Origin: Gammaproteobacteria bacterium | GTDB taxonomy: Bacteria; Pseudomonadota; Gammaproteobacteria; Steroidobacterales; Steroidobacteraceae | Length of the DNA stretch: 47,654 nt | Assembly (NCBI GenBank): GCA_028293725.1 | Contig: JAQGOE010000027.1 | Coordinates: 1-47,654 of the forward strand | Direction of reading: 5' to 3' | Shown here: piece by piece, positions 1 to 8,517 of the stretch | Position numbering within the stretch: position 1 is the stretch's first letter | Layout of the letters: each line of letters starts with the position of its first letter | Notes under the pieces: generated by a model | Told to the model about the DNA's origin: nothing | What the model saw: only the letters and a program-made list of their open reading frames with translations | Database searches by the model: none | Translations under genes and position numbers: made by a program

Positions 1-1449
1 CATGGTCCTTCGCGCACGACGGTGGAGAAGGTCGTGGCGCTGGCGGACATGTCTCCGGGTATCGTGCGGTTCTATTTCGACTCGAAGGACGCGATGCTGC
101 TCGCGTCGCTGGCGCACCTCGCCGCGGAGTTCGAAGAGCGCGTGATGGTTCCCGTCGCACAGCTCCGGGACACTCCGGTCGCGGCGCTGGAGAGGCTGGT
201 GGACCTCTACCTCGATCCCGATATCGCCAGTCCGCGGAAGGTGTCCGTCTGGTACTCGTTCTGGGGCGAAGCCAGCTCGCGGCAGGAGTACTACGACATC
301 TGCGGCCGCAAGGACGAGGATTTCGCCGCGCTCGTGCGTGATCTCGTGGCGCGTGTGGTCGCCATGACGGGGAATGCGCATCTCGATATCGATGGGATCG
401 CTCTCGGGCTCATGGGGGCGCTCGAGGTGCTTTGGCAGGGGATCGCGTTTCAGAGTGAGGTGGATATCGATCGCGAGGCTGCGAGGCGGCAGTCGATGGG
501 TTTTTTGCGGTCGGTGTTTCCGAAGGAGTTTGGGGCTGGGGGAGTGAGGGAGGGAGGGGCGGTTGGGGCGAGTGCCGGCGCCATCCCTGACCTGCCGCGG
601 CATCTGCCGCGTTGGGCTTACTCGGATGGGGTGTTGCTTACCGCCGAGCGTGAGCGGCTGTTTCGTCCTGCTTGGCAGGTTATCGGGCACGAGGCTGAGG
701 TCAGCAAGGCTGGCGACTTTCTGACAGGGGATCTGGCTGGCGAGCGGGCGCTCGTCGTGCGCGACGAGAAGGGGATGCTCCGTGCGTTCAGGAATGCTTG
801 CCGGCGCCGGCCTCACGCTCTGGTTACCGCGCGTACCGGGCGTTTCTCTGGCGTGATTCCTTGCGTGCCTCATGGGCTCAGTTATGGATTCGACGGCAAG
901 TTGCTTCATAACGGGGCTGACGGCGATCTGACGCCGCTCGAGGTCAAACTGAAGAGTGGGTTGATCCTGGTGCGCGCTGCCGGGGGGCAGCGTGAGGGCG
1001 GGCCGGCGCTGACGGGTTGGGAGGGGTTCGCTGAGCTGGCTCCGGTGAGTGTGCAGGAAGTTGAAGTTGCGGCTGATTGGAAGCTTCTGGTCGAGCAGTG
1101 GTTGGAGGGGGCGCCGAGCGAACGCGGGCGGTTTCTCGCGCCTAACCAGTTGGTGGAGACCTGGCGTGGGCGCGCGGCTGTTCTCAGGGTGTTGCCTACA
1201 GGGCCGGGGCGCAGCCGGCTGCAGCGGTTGGATTATGGTGCGCGCCGACGCGGCTCCCACTCGCATCAAAAACTCGATACCTGGATCGCGCAGCAAATCG
1301 AGCTCGCTGAGTCCACGCAAACCGGGCTGGCTGCGTCGGGCGATGACATTACCGAGAGCGGGCCGGTGAGCGCTGCGCTCGCGGAGTTCCGTGGCTCGAT
1401 TGCGGTTCTGTTGCCGCATCTCGGTGCGGGGGCCGGGCTCCCTACATGA
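1..1449 (+). CDS. BetI/TetR-type regulator fused to a degenerate Rieske oxygenase domain (5' partial)
   Basis: The frame is open to base 1, so the true start lies outside the window. The first ~165 residues are a TetR-family repressor: the end of the helix-turn-helix (VRFYFDSKDAML), then a BetI-like C-terminal domain (VSVWYSFWGEASS, ALEVLWQGI). A Gly/Ala-rich linker leads into ~285 residues that align along their length with the Rieske oxygenase encoded opposite (LPRWAYSD, ERERLFRPAWQ, DWKLLVEQWLEG, and the C-terminal end). The catalytic centres are gone. The C-x-H cluster motif reads C-R-R (bases 799-807), although the second half, CVPH, remains. Both mononuclear-iron histidines are replaced (Pro and Arg, within bases 1096-1131). 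I infer a repressor whose sensor was recruited from a dead oxygenase paralogue, perhaps binding the enzyme's substrate. The last 8 bp overlap the convergent oxygenase gene. The domain calls are firm; the sensing role is inference. Confidence 0.85.
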   Translation, partial: HGPSRTTVEKVVALADMSPGIVRFYFDSKDAMLLASLAHLAAEFEERVMVPVAQLRDTPVAALERLVDLYLDPDIASPRKVSVWYSFWGEASSRQEYYDICGRKDEDFAALVRDLVARVVAMTGNAHLDIDGIALGLMGALEVLWQGIAFQSEVDIDREAARRQSMGFLRSVFPKEFGAGGVREGGAVGASAGAIPDLPRHLPRWAYSDGVLLTAERERLFRPAWQVIGHEAEVSKAGDFLTGDLAGERALVVRDEKGMLRAFRNACRRRPHALVTARTGRFSGVIPCVPHGLSYGFDGKLLHNGADGDLTPLEVKLKSGLILVRAAGGQREGGPALTGWEGFAELAPVSVQEVEVAADWKLLVEQWLEGAPSERGRFLAPNQLVETWRGRAAVLRVLPTGPGRSRLQRLDYGARRRGSHSHQKLDTWIAQQIELAESTQTGLAASGDDITESGPVSAALAEFRGSIAVLLPHLGAGAGLPT

Positions 1450-2608
1450 ATCTTGCGGGGGCGTGCGGGTAGCGCGCTTCCGGGATCTTTTCACGTAGCA
1501 GGTCGTGGAATTCCAACATGCAGTGTTCGAGTCGCGACAGCGGTCCGGGCTCGTAGCTAGCGGACGCCAGTCCTTGCTGCACTCGGCGGCATAGGAATTC
1601 ATCCTCACGCTGCACTTGTCGGTTGATACGTGCCGACAGGTATCGAACGATCTTCATTTCGCGTCGGTCGTCCGGTAGCGCGAACGACTGGCCGCGGATC
1701 ACGCACTTGCCTGGGCCGCGCGGCAGTACCTGGAAGAAGTCCATCTGGTCGGGGAAGACGTCGATCCCAAGGTTGGGGAGCATGCTGTAGAAGCTCCAAC
1801 GCCTGCGATGCGCCTCAGGGAGATCTTGGGTTACCTTGCCTACGAGCTGTTGGTACATGCGCTCGCTCCACTGCGTCGAGGGACGCTCGCGGAACCAACT
1901 GATGCCACGGGCAACGCCGGTGGGCAGGTTGATCTGGTCCTCATAGTCCGGCGTGAACATGCGGAACAGGCCCGGATGGCCAATCGGTACGTGATAGGAC
2001 TCGAGATAGTTGTCCATGGCGATCTTCCAATCGCAATCCCAGTGCTCGTTATAGAGCGGTCCCAGCGGCACCATGTCCTCGAAACGGTGCGGAGCGAACT
2101 CCTCCGCGCAACCGCTCCAGACCTGTTCCAACGGCGGTGGTGTGCCGGCGAGTGACACAAACACGAAGCCAAACACGATCTGCGACGTGACCGGCTTCAG
2201 CGCGAAATGCGAGCGGTCCAGGCCGGGGAAACTTTCCCGCACGGGCATGCCGATCAACTCACCCGAGAGCTTGTAGGACCAGCCGTGATACGGGCAGGTG
2301 ATGGCACCCGGGCAATTGCCGGTGCCGTCGAGAATTCGCGCGCCGCGATGGCGGCACACATTGTGGAATGCGCGGATCGTCCCCTGCGAAGTACGAACGG
2401 CTACCACGCTGTCGGAACCCAGTTCGACCGCTACGTAATCGCCGCTCTTCGGAATGGAGTTCACGTGGCAGACGATCTGCCAGCTCGGCCGCAGGATCCG
2501 CTCGTGTTCGAGCCGGGTCATCTCGGGATGACTGTATGTCCATGCAGGCAGGGCGCGCGGCAGGGGCAGGGGGGTGGGCTCGACCCATTCGTGGTGGATT
2601 GAATTCAT
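1442..2608 (-). CDS. Rieske non-heme iron oxygenase, alpha subunit (quaternary-ammonium type)
   Basis: This 388-residue oxygenase component has an N-terminal Rieske [2Fe-2S] domain with Cys85-x-His87 and Cys105-x2-His108. It is followed by the catalytic domain with motif NYLESYHVPIGH, giving iron ligands His206 and His211. The residue three before the first His, which bridges electron transfer, is Glu203 rather than the usual Asp. A Glu there is known from CntA-type carnitine oxygenases, and GbcA-like betaine oxygenases have a similar motif, so a trimethylammonium or betaine substrate is plausible but unproven. No reductase gene is adjacent, so electrons must come from elsewhere. It is transcribed divergently from the aminotransferase operon and overlaps the regulator-Rieske fusion gene by 8 bp at the 3' end. 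The ATG at 2608 gives a full-length family match. Confidence 0.9.
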   Translation of the reverse strand: MNSIHHEWVEPTPLPLPRALPAWTYSHPEMTRLEHERILRPSWQIVCHVNSIPKSGDYVAVELGSDSVVAVRTSQGTIRAFHNVCRHRGARILDGTGNCPGAITCPYHGWSYKLSGELIGMPVRESFPGLDRSHFALKPVTSQIVFGFVFVSLAGTPPPLEQVWSGCAEEFAPHRFEDMVPLGPLYNEHWDCDWKIAMDNYLESYHVPIGHPGLFRMFTPDYEDQINLPTGVARGISWFRERPSTQWSERMYQQLVGKVTQDLPEAHRRRWSFYSMLPNLGIDVFPDQMDFFQVLPRGPGKCVIRGQSFALPDDRREMKIVRYLSARINRQVQREDEFLCRRVQQGLASASYEPGPLSRLEHCMLEFHDLLREKIPEARYPHAPARFM

Positions 2609-2637
2609 GGGCTTTTTCCCCGGAGGGTCGGATCTGG

Positions 2638-2685
2638 ATTTATATGGCTGTTTAAGTGTAGCAGATAAATTTATATGGACATATA
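2638..2685. promoter_or_regulatory. Candidate operator/promoter between Rieske oxygenase and aminotransferase operon
   Basis: The 137-bp divergent spacer is AT-rich in an otherwise GC-rich window. ATTTATATGG occurs at 2638-2647 and again at 2669-2678, exactly 31 bp (about three helical turns) apart. The second copy is part of a perfect inverted repeat, TATATG-GA-CATATA, at 2672-2685. This layout suits a dimeric TetR-family repressor controlling both directions, and the nearby BetI-like fusion is the obvious candidate. The elements also resemble -10 boxes, so promoter and operator may overlap. Binding is inference. Confidence 0.45.
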
Positions 2686-2745
2686 GACGGGTTACGCGAG
2701 CGGTGTTACCGTCCGGTTAATAATCCCTCGAGCGAGAGCGCGGCC

Positions 2746-4080
2746 ATGACAAGAACCATGACCCGAAACCAAGAGCATTACCGTCGCGCGCTCACCCGTC
2801 TGCCGCTGGGTGTCGCCTCCAACTTCCGTTTCTGGGGTGAAGGCCGCACCGTCTACGTGAAGCAGGGGCGTGGCGCGCGTGTCACCGATCTGGATGACAA
2901 CGTTTATGTTGATTACCGCATGGGGTATGGCCCGGCGATTCTCGGTTACGCGGACGCGCGTGTGGATGAGGCTGCGCGCGCTGGCATGAATGTCGGTGGC
3001 GTGTTTGCACTGTCTACCGAAATGGAGCTCAAGGTCGCCGAGCGGATCTCGAAGATGGTTCCGGCTGCCGAGCTCGTGCGGTTTTCCAACTCGGGTACCG
3101 AGGCCGTCATGGCGGCGCTGCGCCTTGCGCGCGCGTACACGGGAAAGGATGACTACGTCATTCTCGAAGGGAGCTACCACGGCCTGTTTGATGCGGCCAT
3201 GTGGTACACGCCCATGGATAAATGGAAGCAGGTCGGGGACCCCGAGGTCGTTCCCTACAGCGAGGGAGTGCCGCTGAGCACGCGGAATTTCGCTCACTTC
3301 GTGCAGGCGAATGACGCTAACCAGCTGGAGGATGTGCTGCGGCGTCATGCTGGCTCGATCGCGTGTCTGTTGATCGAGCCCATCATGGGCAACTGCCTGG
3401 GGATCGCGGCCGATCCGGAGTATCTGCGGGCGGCGCGCGCCCTGTGCGACAAGTACGGCGTGCTGCTGGTGATCGATGAGGTTAAGACGGGATTCCGGGT
3501 TGCCCGCGGCGGTGTGCAGGAGTTGTACGGCGTGAACGCGGATCTATGCACTTTCGCCAAGGCGGTGGCGAATGGCTATCCGATCTCCGTACTGGCGGGC
3601 CGCGAAGAGATCATGCGGAAGATCGGTCGCGGTGTCGCTCATGGTGGCACATACACCGCGCATCCGGTCTCGCTGGCCGCGGCGGACAAGACCTTGGAGA
3701 TTCTCGACGAGACGGATGCGTTGGAACACATCGCTCAATATGGAACCCAGCTGCGCAATGGGATGAGCGCGATTCTGAAGGCCCGGGGCATCGCGCATAG
3801 CTTTGTCGGGCATCCCTCCATGAGTGGGTTGTATTTTGCCCATGACCCGCCACGAACCTATCGCGATTGGAAGAGCAGCGACTACACGTTCTACGATGCA
3901 ACCGCGAAGGTGTTGCACGACGAGCGCATTCTCTGCGAGCCGGATTCCCGGGAGCCCTGGTTCGTGTCAGCCGCGCATGATGATTCGTGTCTGCGGGACA
4001 CTCTGGTCGCGTTCGAGATTGCGATCGATACGACACTGCGTTCGGTGCAGGCCGCGACTACGCGTAGAGTGCCGGCCTGA
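2746..4080 (+). CDS. PLP-dependent class-III aminotransferase, glutamate-1-semialdehyde aminomutase-like
   Basis: This 444-residue fold-type I PLP enzyme has the phosphate-binding segment FSNSGTEA (115-120), the cofactor-ring Asp244 in VIDEVKTGF, and the Schiff-base Lys272 in TFAKAVANGYP. It resembles HemL but lacks the HemL active-site context (TLGK, GGGLP). It also sits in a catabolic operon, so tetrapyrrole synthesis is unlikely. It probably transaminates a beta- or omega-amino acid, or an amine left after demethylation; the substrate is unknown. It is first in an operon with two FAD oxidoreductases, a GcvT-type protein and an ABC ATPase (11-bp gap to the next gene). The start is the ATG at 2746 or the in-frame ATG at 2758; neither has a strong ribosome binding site. 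Confidence 0.85.
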   Translation: MTRTMTRNQEHYRRALTRLPLGVASNFRFWGEGRTVYVKQGRGARVTDLDDNVYVDYRMGYGPAILGYADARVDEAARAGMNVGGVFALSTEMELKVAERISKMVPAAELVRFSNSGTEAVMAALRLARAYTGKDDYVILEGSYHGLFDAAMWYTPMDKWKQVGDPEVVPYSEGVPLSTRNFAHFVQANDANQLEDVLRRHAGSIACLLIEPIMGNCLGIAADPEYLRAARALCDKYGVLLVIDEVKTGFRVARGGVQELYGVNADLCTFAKAVANGYPISVLAGREEIMRKIGRGVAHGGTYTAHPVSLAAADKTLEILDETDALEHIAQYGTQLRNGMSAILKARGIAHSFVGHPSMSGLYFAHDPPRTYRDWKSSDYTFYDATAKVLHDERILCEPDSREPWFVSAAHDDSCLRDTLVAFEIAIDTTLRSVQAATTRRVPA

Positions 4081-4091
4081 GAGGCGCCGTC

Positions 4092-5696
4092 ATGGGTTCC
4101 AACAGCGGCAGGCGCCATGATGCGATCGTCGTAGGCGCCGGCCACAATGGGCTCGTGGCGGCGTGTTACCTGGCGCGAGCGGGGCTAGACGTACTGGTTC
4201 TCGAGCGGAATGCGTACATCGGTGGCGCTGCGGTCAGCCGCCAGCTCTATGAGAATTTCACGTATTCGAATTGCTCGTACGTGTGCAGCCTGTTGCGCAC
4301 CGAGATTATCCGCGGCCTGGAGTTGCCGCGTTTTGGCCTGCAGATCATTCCGTATGAGGGTGGTTGCACGCTGATGCGCAATGGGGAGCACCTGGCGCTC
4401 TACGACAATCACGATGCGCTGCGCCGGGAAATCGCTCGTCATTCGAAGCGGGATGCGGAAGCCTACGAGCGGTATCTGCGCGACATGTTGCGTCAGTGTC
4501 GATTCATCAAGCCACTGTTGCTGCGCGAGCCCCCGGACCCGACGTCTTTCAAGCCCCGTGACATCATGGAGCTGCTGTATCTCGGGAAGCATTTTCATCG
4601 CCTGGGCGAAGAGCGGATGTACGACACGCTGCGCTTCTGGACGATGAGTTGTGCTGATTTTCTCGATGAGTACTTCGAGAGCGATATTGTGAAGGCACAT
4701 CTCGCCGGGAGCTCCATCATCGGCACCGCGCTAGGGCCGCGGTCTCCGGGTACGGCGTATGTTCTTCTCCATCACTACATGGGAAGTATTGATGGTGCGG
4801 TTGGGGCGTGGGGTTTTGCGCGCGGCGGCATGGGGGCGGTTACCAAGGCGTTGGCGTCGTCGCTTGAAGCTAGCGGAGGCAAGATCCGCAGTGGCGCTCC
4901 CGTCGAGCAGGTGCTCGTGCGGAATGGACGGGCCACTGGGGTCGTGCTCGAGAGTGGTGAGGAGTTGCAGGCGTCGATCGTGGTCTCCAATCTCGATGTG
5001 AAGAGAACCTTCCTGGAGACGATGGACGCGAAGGATCTGCCGCTCGAGTTTGTGGAGCAAGTGCGCAAGTTCAAGATTCGCGGCTCCTCGGGCAAGCTCA
5101 ACATCGCACTCGATGGGCTGCCGCGGTTTCCCGCCATCCCGCAGGGGTCGCCCAGTACCCGGGGAGACATGCATGTCACCGACACCATCGAGATGATGGA
5201 GCGTGCCTACGACGACTGGAAGGAGGGCCGCTGGTCGCGGGCGCCTTACATCGATATGTTGATTCCGTCGCAGATCGATCCGACGATGGCGCCTGACGGC
5301 AAACATTACATGTCGGTGTTTGTGCAGTATTGTCCTTATCGTCTCGCGGATGGGGAGTGGGATTCGGCTAAGCGCCAGGCGTTCGGCAAGACGGTTATCG
5401 ATACCATCGCCGCGCATAGCCCGAACTTCAAGGATCTGATTCTGCATGCGGAGATCCGCACGCCGTGGGATATCGAGAATGAGGTCGGGCTCACTGAAGG
5501 GAATATCTTTCAGGGGGAGCTGACGTTCGATCAGTTGTTGTTCAATCGGCCGATTCCGGGGTATGCACAGTACCGGGCGCCGGTGCGCGGGATGTACATG
5601 TGCGGGTCGAGTACGCATCCGGGTGGGGGAGTGATGGGGGCGCCGGGGGCGAATGCGGCTGGGGCGATTTTGCGGGATTTGGGGAAGGGGCAGTGA
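4092..5696 (+). CDS. FAD-dependent oxidoreductase, PYROXD2/phytoene-desaturase-like (copy 1)
   Basis: This 534-residue flavoprotein opens with a Rossmann FAD motif, VVGAGHNGLVAA, followed by LERNAYIGGAA. It ends with the FAD-contacting segment GSSTHPGGGVMGAPG, typical of the CrtI/PYROXD2 superfamily. The length matches the family (about 530). Such enzymes catalyse desaturations or amine oxidations with bound FAD; no carotenoid genes are present, so a carotenoid role is unlikely. It is followed, with a 4-bp overlap, by a clear paralogue of similar length, suggesting either a heterodimer or two successive oxidations. Association with a GcvT-type protein hints at oxidative demethylation, which is inference. 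Confidence 0.85.
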   Translation: MGSNSGRRHDAIVVGAGHNGLVAACYLARAGLDVLVLERNAYIGGAAVSRQLYENFTYSNCSYVCSLLRTEIIRGLELPRFGLQIIPYEGGCTLMRNGEHLALYDNHDALRREIARHSKRDAEAYERYLRDMLRQCRFIKPLLLREPPDPTSFKPRDIMELLYLGKHFHRLGEERMYDTLRFWTMSCADFLDEYFESDIVKAHLAGSSIIGTALGPRSPGTAYVLLHHYMGSIDGAVGAWGFARGGMGAVTKALASSLEASGGKIRSGAPVEQVLVRNGRATGVVLESGEELQASIVVSNLDVKRTFLETMDAKDLPLEFVEQVRKFKIRGSSGKLNIALDGLPRFPAIPQGSPSTRGDMHVTDTIEMMERAYDDWKEGRWSRAPYIDMLIPSQIDPTMAPDGKHYMSVFVQYCPYRLADGEWDSAKRQAFGKTVIDTIAAHSPNFKDLILHAEIRTPWDIENEVGLTEGNIFQGELTFDQLLFNRPIPGYAQYRAPVRGMYMCGSSTHPGGGVMGAPGANAAGAILRDLGKGQ

Positions 5697-7288
5697 GCGG
5701 GGCCGGGAAATACGACTGCATTGTGATTGGTGGCGGTCATAACGGTCTGGTTTGCGCGACTTATCTGGCGCGCGGTGGGCGATCGGTGCTGATTGTTGAG
5801 GCGGCCGACCGGGTGGGTGGGGCGGCGGTGACGCGCGAGTTCGTGCCGGACTTTCGGGTGTCGGCGTGCGCGCATTTGCTGCATTTGATGCCGGAATCGC
5901 TGGTGCGGGAGTTGAGTCTTGGCGCTCATGGGCTGCGGCTCGTGGCGGAGCGCATGCCTACGACTGCGTTGGCCGTTGATGGTGCGCCGTTGTTGATCGA
6001 CGCGGATAAGACCGAGGGGTTGGATTCGCTTTCGCCGGCGGACGCCGAGGCACTTCCGACTTATGCGGCGCTCCTGCGGCGGCTGGCGGCGTCGCTGCAA
6101 CCTGTGTTTGAAACGACGCCGCCACGGTTGGGGACTGACTCGTGGCAGGATCGGTTTGCCCTGGCTCGCCTGGGCCTGCGGTTACGCAGTCTGGGTCGCC
6201 GGGACATGCGGGAATTGCTGCGGATCGGCGGGATGTGCGTCCAGGATCTGCTGGATGAGCATTTCGAGACTCCATTGCTGAAGGGAGCGTTGGGGTTCGA
6301 TGCGGTGTTGGGGTCGAACTTCGGGCCGCGCTCTCCTGGGTCTGTATTCACGCTGCTTTACCGCATGTCGGCGGCGGGTGCCGCGGGCGGCTCGCTGGCT
6401 TTGCCCGAGGGAGGGCTGGGGGCGTTGTCGGACGCGTTGGCTAAAGCGGCTATCGACGCGGGGGTTGTGATTCGAACCGAGGCGCCAGTTGAGAGGATTC
6501 TGGTCGAGGAGGATCGGGCTACAGGGGTGCTGCTGCAGTCGGGGGAGAAGGTTCTCGCGTCTGCCGTGATCTCCAGCGCCGATCCCAAGACGACGTTCTT
6601 GCGGCTGTTGGGTAGCGAGCACCTCGATACGGGGTTCGTTCGTCGGGTCAAGCATCTGCGCGCGAGGGGGCTTACCGCGAAGCTCCATCTGGCGCTCGAT
6701 CGGTTGCCGCAGTTTACGAGTTTGGATGCGAATGGGTTGCGAGGGCGGATGTTGTTCGCGCCGTCTCTCGAATATGTGGAGCGTGCGTTCAACCACGCCA
6801 AGTATGGCGAGTTCTCGGCGGCGCCTATTTTGGAAATCACGGTTCCGAGTGTGGTCGACTCGACTCTGGCGCCTGCGGGCAAACATGTGCTGTCGGCGGT
6901 GGTGCAGTACGTGCCTTACCACCTTGCGGGCGGCGGTTGGGAGGAAGGGAAGGGGCGGCTCACGAATCTGCTCATCGAGATGCTCGATGAGCAGGCGCCA
7001 GGGTTGCGGGAGTCGGTGCGCGCCGCGGAGTTGTTGACGCCGCTGGATATAGAGCGGGAGTTTCGGATTTCGGGAGGGCATTGGCATCATGCGGAGCTGG
7101 CGTTGGACCAGTTTTTGATGGTGCGGCCGGTGCCGGGGGCTGCGCAGTATCGGACGCCGTTGGAGGGGTTGTTTCTGTGTGGCGCGGGGACTCATCCGGG
7201 GGGCGGGGTCATGGGGGTCGCGGGGAGAAATGCGGCGCGTGAGGTGTTGAAGGGCGGAGCCGTAGCGGCACAAGGGAAGGCAGCGTGA
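5693..7288 (+). CDS. FAD-dependent oxidoreductase, PYROXD2/phytoene-desaturase-like (copy 2)
   Basis: This is a 531-residue tandem paralogue of the preceding gene: VIGGGHNGLVCATYLA at the N-terminus and CGAGTHPGGGVMGVAG at the C-terminus. The frame opens upstream at 5600, but that would overlap the neighbour by almost 100 bp. The GTG at 5693 forms a GTGA overlap with the upstream stop and follows a purine-rich GGGGAAGGGG, so I chose it. Coupled translation suggests equimolar subunits. Codon use looks richer in GGG, GCG and TTG than in the ABC transporter genes further along. The substrate is unknown, with the same options as its partner. Confidence 0.85.
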   Translation: MSGAGKYDCIVIGGGHNGLVCATYLARGGRSVLIVEAADRVGGAAVTREFVPDFRVSACAHLLHLMPESLVRELSLGAHGLRLVAERMPTTALAVDGAPLLIDADKTEGLDSLSPADAEALPTYAALLRRLAASLQPVFETTPPRLGTDSWQDRFALARLGLRLRSLGRRDMRELLRIGGMCVQDLLDEHFETPLLKGALGFDAVLGSNFGPRSPGSVFTLLYRMSAAGAAGGSLALPEGGLGALSDALAKAAIDAGVVIRTEAPVERILVEEDRATGVLLQSGEKVLASAVISSADPKTTFLRLLGSEHLDTGFVRRVKHLRARGLTAKLHLALDRLPQFTSLDANGLRGRMLFAPSLEYVERAFNHAKYGEFSAAPILEITVPSVVDSTLAPAGKHVLSAVVQYVPYHLAGGGWEEGKGRLTNLLIEMLDEQAPGLRESVRAAELLTPLDIEREFRISGGHWHHAELALDQFLMVRPVPGAAQYRTPLEGLFLCGAGTHPGGGVMGVAGRNAAREVLKGGAVAAQGKAA

Positions 7289-7289
7289 C

Positions 7290-8507
7290 ATGCTGACCGA
7301 GAGCGAGCCGCACTATCGTCAGCCGCTGTTGAAAACGCCGTTCCACGATCGTGCGCGGGCGGTGAGCCAGGTTGATAGTTTCATTCCGTGGGCGGGCTAT
7401 ACGACTGTCGATGTTTTCACGAACGTCGAGCAGGAGTACTTCGCGATCCGCAGTGCCACGTCGGTTTATGACCTGACGCCGATGGTGAAATACCGGATCG
7501 CGGGCGCCGGGGCGACGCGCTATCTGAACCGGTTGATGACGCGCGACATGGCCAAATTGAAGCCGGGCAGGGTGGCGTACAGCGTCTGGTGCAACGATAG
7601 CGGTCATCTCATCGATGACGGCACGGTGTTCTGCCTGAGTAACACGGAATATCGACTCTGTACCGGTGAGCGGCAGCTCGATTGGTTACTGGATTCGGCC
7701 CTGGGGTTCGATGTCGAGATTTCCGAAGTCACCGAGGATATCGCCGCGTTGGCGGTGCAGGGGCCGACGTCCTGTGCGCTGCTGAAGTCTTTTGGGCTCG
7801 CCGGCATCGAGCGCCTGAAACCGTTCGAGCTGGCGCACTTCATGGCGCCCACCGCGCTGGCGGTTGAGGCGCCGATCATGGTGTCCCGTACCGGCTTTAC
7901 CGGGGACCTGGGTTTTGAGTTGTGGATGCGCCCGGCGGATGCGGAAAAAATCTGGGACGGGTTGATGGCAGAAGGCCGGACGCGGTTGATTCGTCCGATC
8001 GGCTCGCGGGCGCTGAACATTGCGCGTATCGAGGCGGGATTCCTGATGCCGAACGTCGATTTCGTTTCCGCTGAACACACGCTTCACGTCGGGACGGAGC
8101 GCTCGCCGCTCGAGCTTGGACTCGGATGGTTGGTCGACTTCAAGAAGGGGCACTTCACGGGGAGGCGGGCGCTTCTCGCGGAACAGCGCCGCGGTCCGCG
8201 CCGCTTGCTGGTCGGGCTCGATATCGACGGCAACAAGCCGGCCCACAACGCTCTGCTTTATGCCGACCGGTCGGGGAAGCGCCAGGTCGGCAGCGTCACT
8301 TCGGCGATATGGTCTCCCACGGCAAAGCGTAATATTGCGCTCGCAATGATGGACGCACCTCATATCAAGCCTGGACTCAGTGTCTGGGCCGAGATTTATT
8401 TGAATCGCGAGCTTGTGTGGGAGCGCCGTATGGCACGGGCGCGAATTGTCGAGCGCCCGTTTTTTGCTCCCGAGCGCCGCCGCGCGACCCCACCCTCCGA
8501 TTACTGA
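7290..8507 (+). CDS. GcvT-like aminomethyltransferase family protein
   Basis: This 405-residue stand-alone homologue of the glycine-cleavage T-protein shows the T-protein core: FAIRSATSVYDLTPM, then GHLIDD (Asp109/Asp110) at the position of the catalytic Asp, and FTGDLGFELWM, near the folate site. Family members move a one-carbon unit from a substrate amine (or sulfonium, as in DmdA) to tetrahydrofolate. GcvP, GcvH and GcvL are absent, so glycine cleavage is unlikely; demethylation of an N-methylated compound together with the two flavoproteins fits better. It starts 1 bp after the upstream stop, behind AAGGGAAGG. Confidence 0.85.
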   Translation: MLTESEPHYRQPLLKTPFHDRARAVSQVDSFIPWAGYTTVDVFTNVEQEYFAIRSATSVYDLTPMVKYRIAGAGATRYLNRLMTRDMAKLKPGRVAYSVWCNDSGHLIDDGTVFCLSNTEYRLCTGERQLDWLLDSALGFDVEISEVTEDIAALAVQGPTSCALLKSFGLAGIERLKPFELAHFMAPTALAVEAPIMVSRTGFTGDLGFELWMRPADAEKIWDGLMAEGRTRLIRPIGSRALNIARIEAGFLMPNVDFVSAEHTLHVGTERSPLELGLGWLVDFKKGHFTGRRALLAEQRRGPRRLLVGLDIDGNKPAHNALLYADRSGKRQVGSVTSAIWSPTAKRNIALAMMDAPHIKPGLSVWAEIYLNRELVWERRMARARIVERPFFAPERRRATPPSDY

Positions 8508-8517
8508 CGCGTCAGGC

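Noticed and set aside
2746..4080. HemL of tetrapyrrole synthesis
   Set aside because: The active-site Lys context differs from HemL and the gene is in a catabolic operon.
4092..7288. Carotenoid biosynthesis (phytoene desaturases)
   Set aside because: No CrtB/CrtE or other carotenoid genes; the neighbours are amine-type catabolic genes and the termini match the PYROXD2-like branch.
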